Below are positions 1 to 8,729 of a DNA stretch of 64,000 nucleotides, in pieces. Every line of letters begins with the position of its first letter. The first letter of the stretch is position 1. The notes beneath the pieces are model-generated. The model saw nothing but the letters and a program-made list of their open reading frames with translations, was not told the DNA's origin and did no database searches. Source of the stretch: Hyphomicrobiales bacterium (GTDB lineage Bacteria > Pseudomonadota > Alphaproteobacteria > Rhizobiales > Rhizobiaceae). The position numbers and the translations under genes are program-made. Location of the stretch: NCBI GenBank assembly GCA_900470155.1, contig UBZT01000019.1, positions 118,076 to 182,075 on the forward strand, written 5' to 3'.

Positions 1-1
1 A

Positions 2-391
2 AAGGCGATCGAGAACGGCCCGATCGAGCACATCGAGGCGTTCCTCTATCAAACGGCCCGCAATCTCGCTATCAACCACAAGCGGCACCAGGACATGCGC
101 GGCAGCGTGGAACGCAACGACCTGTACGACACCGATGTCGAGAATATTGCTTCGCCATTGCCTTCTCAGGAAGCCGATTTGATTCATCGCCAACGGCTGG
201 AACTCCTGACTGAAGCGATTGCGAAACTGCCGCAACGTGCACAGACTGTCTGGACGCTAAGTCGCATTGAGAAATGGTCGTATCCGCGGATCGCCGAACA
301 CCTCGGCGTGTCCCCCAATACGGTATTCAATGATCTGAAGCTCGCCCATGCCCATTGCCTCGACGCCCTGGAAAAGATCGACCGTGGCTGA
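2..391 (+). CDS. ECF sigma factor, FecI-like (5' end cut by window)
   Basis: The reading frame is open from base 2, so the gene begins before the window. The visible 129 residues include the end of sigma region 2 (FLYQTARNLAINHKRHQ) and a complete region 4 with a helix-turn-helix (WSYPRIAEHLGVSPNTVFND) that would bind the -35 element. The next gene encodes FecR and the one after a TonB receptor with a signalling domain, which is the FecI-FecR-FecA surface-signalling arrangement. Such sigma factors switch on the receptor gene when ferric siderophore is bound outside. The internal ATG at 95 lies within the coding region and is not the start. Which promoter it drives is inferred from context. 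Confidence 0.88.
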   Translation, partial: KAIENGPIEHIEAFLYQTARNLAINHKRHQDMRGSVERNDLYDTDVENIASPLPSQEADLIHRQRLELLTEAIAKLPQRAQTVWTLSRIEKWSYPRIAEHLGVSPNTVFNDLKLAHAHCLDALEKIDRG

Positions 392-542
392 AGTCGCCTC
401 ATCACCCGGCTGGTTACCAATGGGAAGGGGTAGCGCTGCCATATCACCTCCGGCGAAGAGGATTTTTGGGAGATTCCGGTTTGTGAAGTGTCTCAGGTAT
501 AAGGCGGCCCGATCTGGCGACTGCCGGATAGGGATGGGCTGA

Positions 543-1565
543 GTGGAACGCGACACGCATAGGCGCGACAATGAAGAGCAGCAATTCGTGCATCCGGATC
601 CAGTAATGGACGCCGCACTGAACTGGCTATTCACGCTGCAAGCCTCTCCTGACGATGCCAACCTTCGCGCCAGGTTAGACGACTGGCTCCATGCTGATCC
701 TTCACATTCACAAGCCTTCGAGCTCGCCGTCGGCACATGGGAACTTCCCGATATGGACATGGTGGCCAACGAGATCGCGGCCCGATCCGAACACGCAATT
801 GCTTTGCGCGAGGCTGTTGTCCATTCCGGATCAAGGCGAAGAGTGTGGCCCCGGATCGCCATGGCGGCAGCGGCGGCGGCGGCGGTGCTTCTGACCATAG
901 GCATTCAGCAATATCCTGATTTCATGCTGCGCTGGCGGGCTGACTATGCGACGCCCACAGGTCCGCATGAAGAGGTCTCGCTGCCCGACGGATCACGGAT
1001 GATCCTGAACACCGCATCGGCGGTGTCGGTGAATTTCCAGGGGGCGAAGCGTTCGGTGACCCTTCTTAGGGGCGAAGCATATTTCGATGTGGTTCATGAC
1101 GCGGCCCGGCCGTTTACTGTGGCGGCCAATTTCTCGGAAGTGGAAGTCAAAGGCACGGCGTTTTCAGTCCGCACCGACAATGCGGAAGACACTGTGGTGT
1201 TGGAAAGGGGCCATATCGATGTTTCGCTTCTTCAGAACCGCAAAGATGTGGCATCACTCGAACCGGGGGAAAGCATCACTGCCTCCTCCAATAATCTGTC
1301 TGTTGTCAGGAAATCAGACACCTCGACCTCTCTTGCATGGCTTCAGGGACGGCTCGTCTTCACGGACCAACCGTTCGGTCAGGTTCTGGATGAAGTGGAA
1401 AGATACTACGGCCAGTCAATACTGGTGGCGAATGCCAGACTCTCAAGCATGATGGTCAATGGTAGCTACCGCCTCGATAATCCCGAGCGGATCATCCACT
1501 CGCTGGCTGCCGCTGCGGGCGCAACTGTGACACGGCTTCCAGGCGGGATTCTAATCCTTCGTTAA
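543..1565 (+). CDS. FecR-family anti-sigma/sigma regulator
   Basis: 340 residues from a GTG start preceded by AGGGA. An N-terminal cytoplasmic segment of the DUF4880 kind (about residues 20-60, with the W-L-x-x-D-P-x-H-x-x-A-F pattern) is followed by one membrane helix (about 105-121, alanine-rich), a periplasmic FecR domain (about 135-235) and a C-terminal STN-like domain (about 265-340). FecR proteins sit in the inner membrane, hold or activate the partner ECF sigma factor, and receive the signal from the receptor's STN domain. The position between the sigma factor and the TonB receptor supports this. The length is typical of the family. Confidence 0.92.
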   Translation: MERDTHRRDNEEQQFVHPDPVMDAALNWLFTLQASPDDANLRARLDDWLHADPSHSQAFELAVGTWELPDMDMVANEIAARSEHAIALREAVVHSGSRRRVWPRIAMAAAAAAAVLLTIGIQQYPDFMLRWRADYATPTGPHEEVSLPDGSRMILNTASAVSVNFQGAKRSVTLLRGEAYFDVVHDAARPFTVAANFSEVEVKGTAFSVRTDNAEDTVVLERGHIDVSLLQNRKDVASLEPGESITASSNNLSVVRKSDTSTSLAWLQGRLVFTDQPFGQVLDEVERYYGQSILVANARLSSMMVNGSYRLDNPERIIHSLAAAAGATVTRLPGGILILR

Positions 1566-1672
1566 ATAATCAACTTTTTTTGTGAGATTTGCCGAGCCCG
1601 ATTGTCTCGTGTGTATGGGCCGGAAAAGCATGATGCGTATCGGCCCTTGGATCAGGAATAAGAGGGACGACG

Positions 1673-4177
1673 ATGGGGCTGATTGCGCGGGCTAAAGCAA
1701 GGGGTGAAACTGGCAGGAACGGGCCGCTTTGCGGCAGGCGCCATCTGACAGTCCTGTTTTTCACATCGAGTGTTCTTGGTGGTGTAAGTCTCATTCTTCC
1801 CACGGTCGCGAAAGCGCAGCAGCAGATCACCGGACAGTTCGTCAGCTTCAATATCCCGGCACAGCCCCTTTCCTCGGCGATCAACGCATTCATCCGTGCA
1901 AGTAGCTGGGAAGTCGGCTTTGCCTCACAAGCGGTTGCCGGAAAGCAGTCGTCGTCAGTTAACGGCTCCATGACACCAGCCCAAGCACTGCAAGTTCTGT
2001 TGGCCGGCACCGGCGTCGGTGCCCAGATCTCCGGCCCATCGACGGCTGCTCTGGTAACGGCGCCTGTCACCGACAGCGCGATCACGACTGACGGCTCAAC
2101 CGTCTTGCAAACAATTACCGTCGCTGGCGAGGGCATGGATTCCTGGGAAGCCCCGCCTAGCTACGCAGGCGGCCAGGTCGCATCGGGTGCAAAGCTCGGC
2201 CTTCTGGGCAATACAAGCATCATGGATGCACCCTTCAATGTGGCCAGCTACACATCGAAGACGATCCAGGATCAACAGGCTGTTACCATCGCCGATGTGG
2301 TAGCCAACGATCCCTCCGTCCGGGTCTATACAAGTGGCATGGGATCGTCCGCCGGTGTCGGTGACAGTTTCTACATTCGCGGCTTTTCAGTTGGCACATA
2401 TAGCGTCCTGATCGACGGCTACGGCGGCATTGCACCCGACCGCATCATTCCAGTCGAAACCATGGAAAGCGTCGAAATCCTCAAGGGGCCGAATGCCCTT
2501 CTGAACGGATATTCCCAGTATGGTTCTCTTGGAGGATCGATAAACGTCGTCCCGAAAAGGGCCACCGATGAGCCCGTTACACGCGTCACGACAAGCTACG
2601 CGTCGGACAGCCAGTTCGGAACACATCTCGATATCGGGCGACGGTTCGGCGAAAAAGAGGAATGGGGCGTCCGAGCCAACGGCATCTTTCGAGGCGGCAA
2701 TACCGCAATCGACGGGCAATCCGCTCAGCTCGGCGTCGGCACCCTCGCACTGGACTATCGTGGCGATGACTTCAGGGCTAATCTCGACACTGGCTATGTC
2801 GATCAGCAAACGGATGTACCGACCGGCGCTGCCGGCTTCGGATTTTCTTCCGACATACGCAATCCTGCTGCACCTGATCTAAGCAAGCGGATCTATCAGG
2901 ATTGGGAATACTCCAACACCAAGAGTGCCTACGTGCTTGGAAAATTCGAATATGACCTGAATTCGTCATGGACCTTCTATGGCGGCGCCGGCTACCGAGA
3001 CTTTTCCCAGGAATCTCTTTCCACCGACATCTTCGTCAACGACACCTTGGGCAATTCGACGGCGACGGCATATTTCAGCCCGATCCACGGACATTCGGCC
3101 TCTGCTCAGGCCGGGATAAAAGGTGAATTCGACACCGGCCCGATCAGCCACAACGTCAACCTGAACGGCTCTTATCTTTTTCAGGCGCTCAATCAGCAAA
3201 GCAATTATTACGGCTTCGCGGCATTCGATACGAACATATACAACGCGCCGACCGTCGCTCGCCCCTCGACCGCTGGTTTCAGCGATAGTCCGCCGAGATA
3301 CTGGAACGTCAACGCTCCGGCCGTCACGCTTGCCGACACCATGGCATTCCTGGACGATCATGTGCTGTTGACCGCGGGCGTGCGCCACCAGCAGATCGCC
3401 GTTGATGTGTTCAATCCGGATGGCAGCATGTCCCAGGCATATGACAAGCACGCGCTGACGCCAGCCTTCGGTCTGGTCGTGAAGCCGATAGACAACCTGT
3501 CGATCTATGCGAACTATATCGAGGGTCTCCAGCAGGGACCGACGGCCTGGGCCGGGACATCGAACGCGGGCCAGATCTTCCCTCCCATCCTGACGCAGCA
3601 ATACGAAGCCGGGTTCAAATATGATTTCGGGACGTTCACCGCGACCGCCAGTGTCTTTCAGATTACCAAGCCGGGCAGCATCATCACCACCGATGTCTTC
3701 AGCAACTCGGTGTTCAGCGTCAATGGAGAACAACGGAACCGCGGCGTCGAGCTCAATGTCTTCGGCGAGGCCGCAGAAAATCTGCGCCTGCTGGGGGGCG
3801 TTGCCTATACGCAAGGCACGCTGACCAACACGGATGATGGCCTCTATGACGGAAATACCGCCATCGGCGTACCCCGCTGGCAATCCAATCTGGGTATAGA
3901 ATGGGATCCGCAGTTCGCGGAAGGCCTCACACTGTCCGGCCGAATGATATCGACCAGTTCTCAATTCATCGATCAGGCTAACACCCAGAAACTGTCAAGT
4001 TGGACCAGGTTCGATATCGGCGCTCAGTACAAGATGGATTCATTCGGCAACCCGCTCGTCTTGCGCGCGTCGGTGGAGAACGTGTTCGACAAAAACTACT
4101 GGGCCGGGGTAGACGGTGGCTGGGCAACGACGGGCACGCCCCGCACTTTCAAGCTGTCGGCGACTGTGGATTTCTGA
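1673..4177 (+). CDS. TonB-dependent ferric-siderophore receptor with STN signalling domain
   Basis: 834 residues. An N-terminal signal peptide ends near AKAQQQ (about residue 48). An STN domain follows (about 55-115; starts FNIPAQPLSSAINAFI), then a TonB-box-like stretch (TVLQTITVAGEG), the plug (about 170-290) and a 22-strand-type barrel ending in a terminal phenylalanine (ATVDF), as outer-membrane barrels do. The protein would import a ferric siderophore using TonB energy and signal through FecR to the sigma factor. The STN domain marks it as a transducer of the FhuA/FpvA/FoxA class. A hydroxamate substrate is suggested only by the FhuD/FhuB-like neighbours. Confidence 0.93.
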   Translation: MGLIARAKARGETGRNGPLCGRRHLTVLFFTSSVLGGVSLILPTVAKAQQQITGQFVSFNIPAQPLSSAINAFIRASSWEVGFASQAVAGKQSSSVNGSMTPAQALQVLLAGTGVGAQISGPSTAALVTAPVTDSAITTDGSTVLQTITVAGEGMDSWEAPPSYAGGQVASGAKLGLLGNTSIMDAPFNVASYTSKTIQDQQAVTIADVVANDPSVRVYTSGMGSSAGVGDSFYIRGFSVGTYSVLIDGYGGIAPDRIIPVETMESVEILKGPNALLNGYSQYGSLGGSINVVPKRATDEPVTRVTTSYASDSQFGTHLDIGRRFGEKEEWGVRANGIFRGGNTAIDGQSAQLGVGTLALDYRGDDFRANLDTGYVDQQTDVPTGAAGFGFSSDIRNPAAPDLSKRIYQDWEYSNTKSAYVLGKFEYDLNSSWTFYGGAGYRDFSQESLSTDIFVNDTLGNSTATAYFSPIHGHSASAQAGIKGEFDTGPISHNVNLNGSYLFQALNQQSNYYGFAAFDTNIYNAPTVARPSTAGFSDSPPRYWNVNAPAVTLADTMAFLDDHVLLTAGVRHQQIAVDVFNPDGSMSQAYDKHALTPAFGLVVKPIDNLSIYANYIEGLQQGPTAWAGTSNAGQIFPPILTQQYEAGFKYDFGTFTATASVFQITKPGSIITTDVFSNSVFSVNGEQRNRGVELNVFGEAAENLRLLGGVAYTQGTLTNTDDGLYDGNTAIGVPRWQSNLGIEWDPQFAEGLTLSGRMISTSSQFIDQANTQKLSSWTRFDIGAQYKMDSFGNPLVLRASVENVFDKNYWAGVDGGWATTGTPRTFKLSATVDF

Positions 4178-4179
4178 AC

Positions 4180-5091
4180 ATGAGGGTGGGGCCAACGGTC
4201 CTTCGACCGACACGCCGACATGTGCTGCAAACCGGTATCGCTACCGGTTTGAGCCTCATGCCGGGCTTTCAAGGGCGCACTGCGCGAGCAGCGCCCTCCC
4301 ATCCTCTTGTCGTGCTGGATTTCGCCCACGCGCAGTCGCTTCTGGCGCTTGGCATCGAGAGGTTCGGCATGGCGGAGCGCTGGCGTTACGAACAGTATGT
4401 CGAGGAGCCCCGCCTTCCAGCCTCGGTCTTCGACATTGGTACATTGCACCAACCAAACCTTGAGCTTCTGGCCAGGGTCCAACCTCAGCGGATCATTCAT
4501 TCGCGGGAGTGGCCGACCGATACCGAACAGCTCGCGCGGATCGCGTCCTTGACGGAGCTATCGATCTATACCGGCACACCGGCGCCTCTCGATCGTGCAC
4601 GGCAATCATTCTTGCAAATCGCGGAGATCGCCGATGTCACGCAGCGCGCAGCAGATTATATGACCGGCTTCGAAGATCACATGAATGCCTACCGCTCCCG
4701 TCTAAGACCATTCGAAGGCAAAAGAGTGATGGAGCTATGGGCAGCGACGCCGCGCGACTTCTGGACGCTTGGTAGTGCCAGCCTCGTCCACGATGTCCAA
4801 GAGCATTTGGGGCTGAGAAATGCTGTGCAGGAGAGCGGCGACACCTGGGGTTGGCTGCCGGTCACGATGCGAGAACTGGGCGCTCTGGACGACACGATTA
4901 TCATCCATTTTGGCCCGGTGCCTGCCCCGTTAAGCAACAACCCGCTCTGGAACAGTTTCGGCTTCGTTCGACGCCGGCAACTCGTCGTCTTACCCCGTAG
5001 CTGGCTGTTCGGCGGACTTCCCGAAGCGGATAGAATTGCCCGGCTCCTCACGCAGGCATTGGAGGGACGACATCATCTCTCCGCAATCTGA
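4180..5091 (+). CDS. Siderophore ABC transporter substrate-binding protein, FhuD-like
   Basis: 303 residues starting at ATG 4180, two bases after the receptor stop. A longer open frame runs back into the receptor gene, but the ATG at 4180 begins a twin-arginine signal (TRRHVLQTG) and is preferred. After cleavage near ARAAP the protein has the periplasmic binding fold of the FhuD/FecB type (VLDFAHAQSLLALGIERFG; later LGSASLVHDVQEHLGL). It would carry ferric siderophore from the receptor to the inner-membrane permease. Its 3' end overlaps the permease frame. Together these genes form one operon. Confidence 0.88.
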   Translation: MRVGPTVLRPTRRHVLQTGIATGLSLMPGFQGRTARAAPSHPLVVLDFAHAQSLLALGIERFGMAERWRYEQYVEEPRLPASVFDIGTLHQPNLELLARVQPQRIIHSREWPTDTEQLARIASLTELSIYTGTPAPLDRARQSFLQIAEIADVTQRAADYMTGFEDHMNAYRSRLRPFEGKRVMELWAATPRDFWTLGSASLVHDVQEHLGLRNAVQESGDTWGWLPVTMRELGALDDTIIIHFGPVPAPLSNNPLWNSFGFVRRRQLVVLPRSWLFGGLPEADRIARLLTQALEGRHHLSAI

Positions 5092-7078
5092 AACGCGACG
5101 CAAAAGGCGTTCTATCTTTGTCTTTCCATTGTTATGCATTCCCGGAGCCTTGGCCGCCCTTCTGAGCCTCTATCACATTTGGCTGGACATTCCTCTGTCG
5201 ACGTGGTGGCAAGCGCTACTAGCGCCGGATTTCGAAATTCCTGGCCAGATGATCGTGCATTTCATCACCCTTCCGCGCATAGCCGCAAGCCTGCTGGCCG
5301 GTGCATCCTTGTCGCTCTCCGGCCTGATTTTCCAGCAAGTCCTGCGCAATCCACTGGCCGAGCCGTCGACAACCGGTGTGTCGGCGGGTGCGGCACTCGC
5401 CCTGAAAGCCTCGGCCTTGCTCGTTCCTTCGTTGGCCTTGCCGCCTGTGCCGGTTGCGTGCGCAGGCGCGGCTGCGGCTATGTGCCTGACGCTTGCGCTG
5501 GCATCGCGCAACCTCGCCTCACCGCTGCGGCTGATCCTGGCCGGCCTTGTCGTCGGCCTGTTCTGTGGCGGGATCAATTCTGTGTTGGCGCTGTTCTTCC
5601 ACGAAGAACTGCGGAGCGTCTTTCTCTGGAATACCGGCTCGCTGCTTAATCTCGGTTGGGACGCGTCAGCCTACATGGCACCTGTGCTGTTGATATGCGC
5701 TTTACTGACCGTTCTGTTGATCCGTCCACTGGAATTGCTTGCACTGGAAGAGCACGGGGGCCGCAGTCTGGGCGTACCGGTGGTCGCGGTTCGGTTAACC
5801 GGACTGCTGCTTGCGGTCGTGCTGGCTTCCGTCACCATCGCTTCGGTAGGCGTGATCGGGTTTGTTGGCATAGCGGCACCGGCGATCGCGCGGCTCGCAG
5901 GCGCCAGGACATTCAGGCAACGGGTGGTCGCGACGCCCCTCCTGGGGAGCATTCTTCTCTGGCTCGCCGATCAGATCACGCAGATCAATCCACTGTTAAG
6001 CAACGAGCTGCCGACCGGTGTCTTGACGGCCATATTCGGTGGCGCCCTCCTGCTCTGGATGCTGCCGCGACTCCGTGGCGCGAACCTTGGTGACGCTGGC
6101 GCCTCCCTTGCAAGCCGCAACGTCACCAAGGCTCCGTGCATCGCATTCGCCTTTTGGGCCGTCCTGCTGGTCATTATAATATGGGCGTCGCTTTTATCCG
6201 CGCAGAGCCTTGATGGCTGGCTCTGGCAGGGTGTTTCCGATGGAAATGCCGCTTTTGAATGGCGCTGGCCTCGTGTCGCTGCCTCCGCAATGGCAGGAGC
6301 GATGCTGGCTGTGGCGGGCGCTATCATCCAGAGGATCACCGGAAATGCGATGGCCAGTCCGGAAATTCTCGGGATAAGTTCTGGCGCTGGCTTGGGAGTG
6401 GCCTTGTTGTTTCTGGTTGATCCAGCTTCGGGCCATGCGCTGAAAGTGTCTGCAGCCAGCGGCGGGGCCTTCCTGACCCTGGCCCTGAGCTTCGCGCTTG
6501 TGAGAAATGCATCGGCGTCTCCGGAACGGATGTTGCTGACTGGCGTGGCCCTTGCGACAGTATTCGGCGCGCTGTTGTCGGCCATCACGGTGCGATTTGA
6601 TCCGCGAGTCGCCGGCCTGCTGTCATGGCTTACCGGCTCAACCTATTCGGTCACGATTTTCGACATCCTCGCCCTGGCAAGCGTCGCCCTTGGCGTCACA
6701 GCGATCCTCCCTCTTACCCTGCGCTGGCTTGTGATATTGCCGTTGGGAGACGTATCGGCGCGCCAGATCGGGGTCAATGTGGGTGCAAGCCGCCTGACGC
6801 TGCTGCTCATTGCATCGCTGCTTACCGGAACAGCAGTACTCACCGTAGGGCCTTTGAGTTTCGTCGGTTTGATAGCACCTCATCTCGCTAGGATGACCGG
6901 CGGCAGAACCGCACTTTCTCAACTCACTATCTCGGCAATTCTCGGAGCAATAGTCATGGTTTCAGCTGATTGGCTCGGCCGAAATCTTCTGTTCCCGTAT
7001 GAGATACCCGCCGGCACACTGGCTGCACTCGTCGGTACACCCTACTTTTTCTGGCTGATGTGGCACCAATCGCAATGA
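5036..7078 (+). CDS. fhuB: Fused double permease of ferric-siderophore ABC transporter, FhuB-like
   Basis: 680 residues from the first possible start (TTG at 5036), about the length of FhuB, in which two FecCD permease halves are joined. Each half has about ten hydrophobic helices. The first half carries the family patterns GASLSLSGLIFQQVLRNPLAEP and VGFVGIAAPAIARL (residue runs split here), the second VGLIAPHLARM. The start is uncertain: the good ribosome site GGAGG at 5061-5065 points to ATC codons at 5072/5075, not to an ATG, and gives a product beginning (M)ISPQSETRRKRR. No ATPase gene follows, although the family needs one. Confidence 0.9.
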   Translation: MPGSSRRHWRDDIISPQSETRRKRRSIFVFPLLCIPGALAALLSLYHIWLDIPLSTWWQALLAPDFEIPGQMIVHFITLPRIAASLLAGASLSLSGLIFQQVLRNPLAEPSTTGVSAGAALALKASALLVPSLALPPVPVACAGAAAAMCLTLALASRNLASPLRLILAGLVVGLFCGGINSVLALFFHEELRSVFLWNTGSLLNLGWDASAYMAPVLLICALLTVLLIRPLELLALEEHGGRSLGVPVVAVRLTGLLLAVVLASVTIASVGVIGFVGIAAPAIARLAGARTFRQRVVATPLLGSILLWLADQITQINPLLSNELPTGVLTAIFGGALLLWMLPRLRGANLGDAGASLASRNVTKAPCIAFAFWAVLLVIIIWASLLSAQSLDGWLWQGVSDGNAAFEWRWPRVAASAMAGAMLAVAGAIIQRITGNAMASPEILGISSGAGLGVALLFLVDPASGHALKVSAASGGAFLTLALSFALVRNASASPERMLLTGVALATVFGALLSAITVRFDPRVAGLLSWLTGSTYSVTIFDILALASVALGVTAILPLTLRWLVILPLGDVSARQIGVNVGASRLTLLLIASLLTGTAVLTVGPLSFVGLIAPHLARMTGGRTALSQLTISAILGAIVMVSADWLGRNLLFPYEIPAGTLAALVGTPYFFWLMWHQSQ

Positions 7079-7082
7079 ACGA

Positions 7083-7538
7083 TGGCCTGTTGCCGAACTC
7101 GCACTGGAAGGCCCGCGTCCAGATGGCTTCCTGCTCGCCGGCCGTTATACGCTGCTTGACCATAACCGCGCCCTGCAGCGCGTCATGCCGCAGGTAGCAG
7201 AACGCGGCCTCGGCATCGTCGTTAGCGGCCCCTATAACTCCGGCGCCCTCGTTGGTGGTCCGAATTTCGAATACGCCCCGGCAACGCCGGCCATTCTCGA
7301 CAAGGTCGCACGGATCAAGGCGATCGCCGATCGTTATGGCATCAGTATGAAGGCGGCCGGCCTGCAATTCTCGCTCGCCCATCCCGCTGTCGCCGCCGTC
7401 ATCCCCGGCGCCAGCCAGCCGAGCCGTATCGCCGAGGATGGTGCAGCTCTCCGCGAAACGATCACCGCCGATTTCTGGCGGGAGCTGCGAGCCGCAAATC
7501 TGGTCAACCCGGAAGCACCACTTCCCATCACGCACTGA
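7083..7538 (+). pseudogene. 3' fragment of an aldo/keto reductase gene
   Basis: The frame is open directly after the permease stop codon and encodes about 150 residues of the C-terminal half of a D-threo-aldose/pyridoxal dehydrogenase type aldo/keto reductase: a DGFLLAGRYTLLDH motif near the left edge, then GVVSGPYNSG-like text and the NADPH-binding end (AAVIPGASQPSRIAED). The N-terminal half with the catalytic Asp-Tyr-Lys residues is missing. The join lies within a few bases of the fhuB stop, so it looks like a recombination scar. An ATG at 7185 could start a 117-residue remnant, unlikely to be an enzyme. Confidence 0.8.
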
Positions 7539-7556
7539 TGAAAGTGCACTAAAACC

Positions 7557-7586
7557 TGCCTCGCTCACATCTGTGTGGGCGAGGCA
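7557..7586. terminator. Bidirectional hairpin terminator
   Basis: TGCCTCGC (7557-7564) pairs with GCGAGGCA (7579-7586), with CAC/GTG extending the stem. An A-run at 7550-7554 and TTCTTT at 7587-7592 give U-rich tails on the two strands. It lies between the convergent aldo/keto reductase remnant and the LysR gene and overlaps the last LysR codons. Confidence 0.6.
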
Positions 7587-8500
7587 TTCTTTGTCGGGTC
7601 ATCCGCGAGGAATTTCTGCATGCGTGGCACGGTGAAATCTAGAAACGCCCTCACGCGTGCGGGCATTAGCTGGGCTCCGCGATAGAGCGCGTGGATATCG
7701 TCGAAATCAGAAACGGTACTGTCCGCGAGCAACTCGACCAATTCACCACGGGCGATCGCGCCGCGAACGTGATAATCGGCAATGCGCCCGATCCCGACAC
7801 CGGCAATTGCCATGCGGCGGATCGTTTCGCCATTGTTGACGAGCATCGAGCCACTGAACATTCGTTCGACGATGCTCCCTCCCTCGCGCATCGGCCAGAC
7901 GGGATTGGCCCGGCGAAAATTGAACCCGAGGCAATTGTGCTTGAGCAAATCCTCGGGCGTCTCCGCCTTGCCCCACTTTTCAAGATAGGCTGGCGAGGCA
8001 ACGATCCGGCGTTGGGTGGTGCCGATCTTGCGTGCCATCAGATTAGAGTCGGCGAGCTTTCCCACCCGGATCGCGACATCGGTGCGGTCGAGGTAGAGAT
8101 CTACCGTTTCGTCGGACAGTGAGAGATCGATAACGATGCCCGGATAGGCTTCCCAGAATGCGGGCAGAATCGGCTCCAGCGCGGCCACGCCGAAAGTAAC
8201 CGACGAGCTTACCCGGATCAGCCCCTCGGGTTCCGCACCGCCCTGGGCGATCTGCTGCTCGGTCTCATCGAGCGAGGTCAGGAGCTGTTGGCTTCGCTCG
8301 TAGTAGAACTCGCCCTCCTTGGTCAAAGCCAGCCGGCGTGTCGAGCGCTCGATGAGCCGGATGCCCAGCCGGTTCTCAAGCCGCGCCACAAGCTTGGACA
8401 CCGTTGATGGGGTCATCATCATTAGCCGGGCAGCTTCGGAAAAACTGCCGGCCTCGACGACCTGAACAAAAACCATCATCTCGCCGGCCCTGTTGTCCAT
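7565..8500 (-). CDS. LysR-family transcriptional regulator
   Basis: 311 residues with an N-terminal winged helix-turn-helix (residues about 5-62; SFSEAARLMMMTPSTVSKLV then ARLENRLGIRLIERSTR) and a C-terminal effector-binding domain (about 92-295). It is transcribed away from the MFS transporter gene at 8730, with a 229-bp shared upstream region, so it probably controls that transporter. The truncated aldo/keto reductase on its other side may once have been a co-regulated target. The effector cannot be told from sequence. Confidence 0.93.
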   Translation of the reverse strand: MDNRAGEMMVFVQVVEAGSFSEAARLMMMTPSTVSKLVARLENRLGIRLIERSTRRLALTKEGEFYYERSQQLLTSLDETEQQIAQGGAEPEGLIRVSSSVTFGVAALEPILPAFWEAYPGIVIDLSLSDETVDLYLDRTDVAIRVGKLADSNLMARKIGTTQRRIVASPAYLEKWGKAETPEDLLKHNCLGFNFRRANPVWPMREGGSIVERMFSGSMLVNNGETIRRMAIAGVGIGRIADYHVRGAIARGELVELLADSTVSDFDDIHALYRGAQLMPARVRAFLDFTVPRMQKFLADDPTKNASPTQM

Positions 8501-8729
8501 GCCCGTCCCCGTTCCGGTTCAAAAGTGGGTCGAGCATAGTCGCTGAAATGCGCGCTGTCGCCCGACGAACGGGCGTGTGTAGGTCTATCTGTGAATTTTC
8601 TTCTCAAATCGTGAGAACGCGGCCCGGCTACTGCTGCCGGGTCGTCCGTGAGATCTATGTCCTCAAGCAACACGCTGGTTTTGAGTTTCGCCAAACGACC
8701 AAATCTCCGTTCTCGAAAGGATCGCTCCC

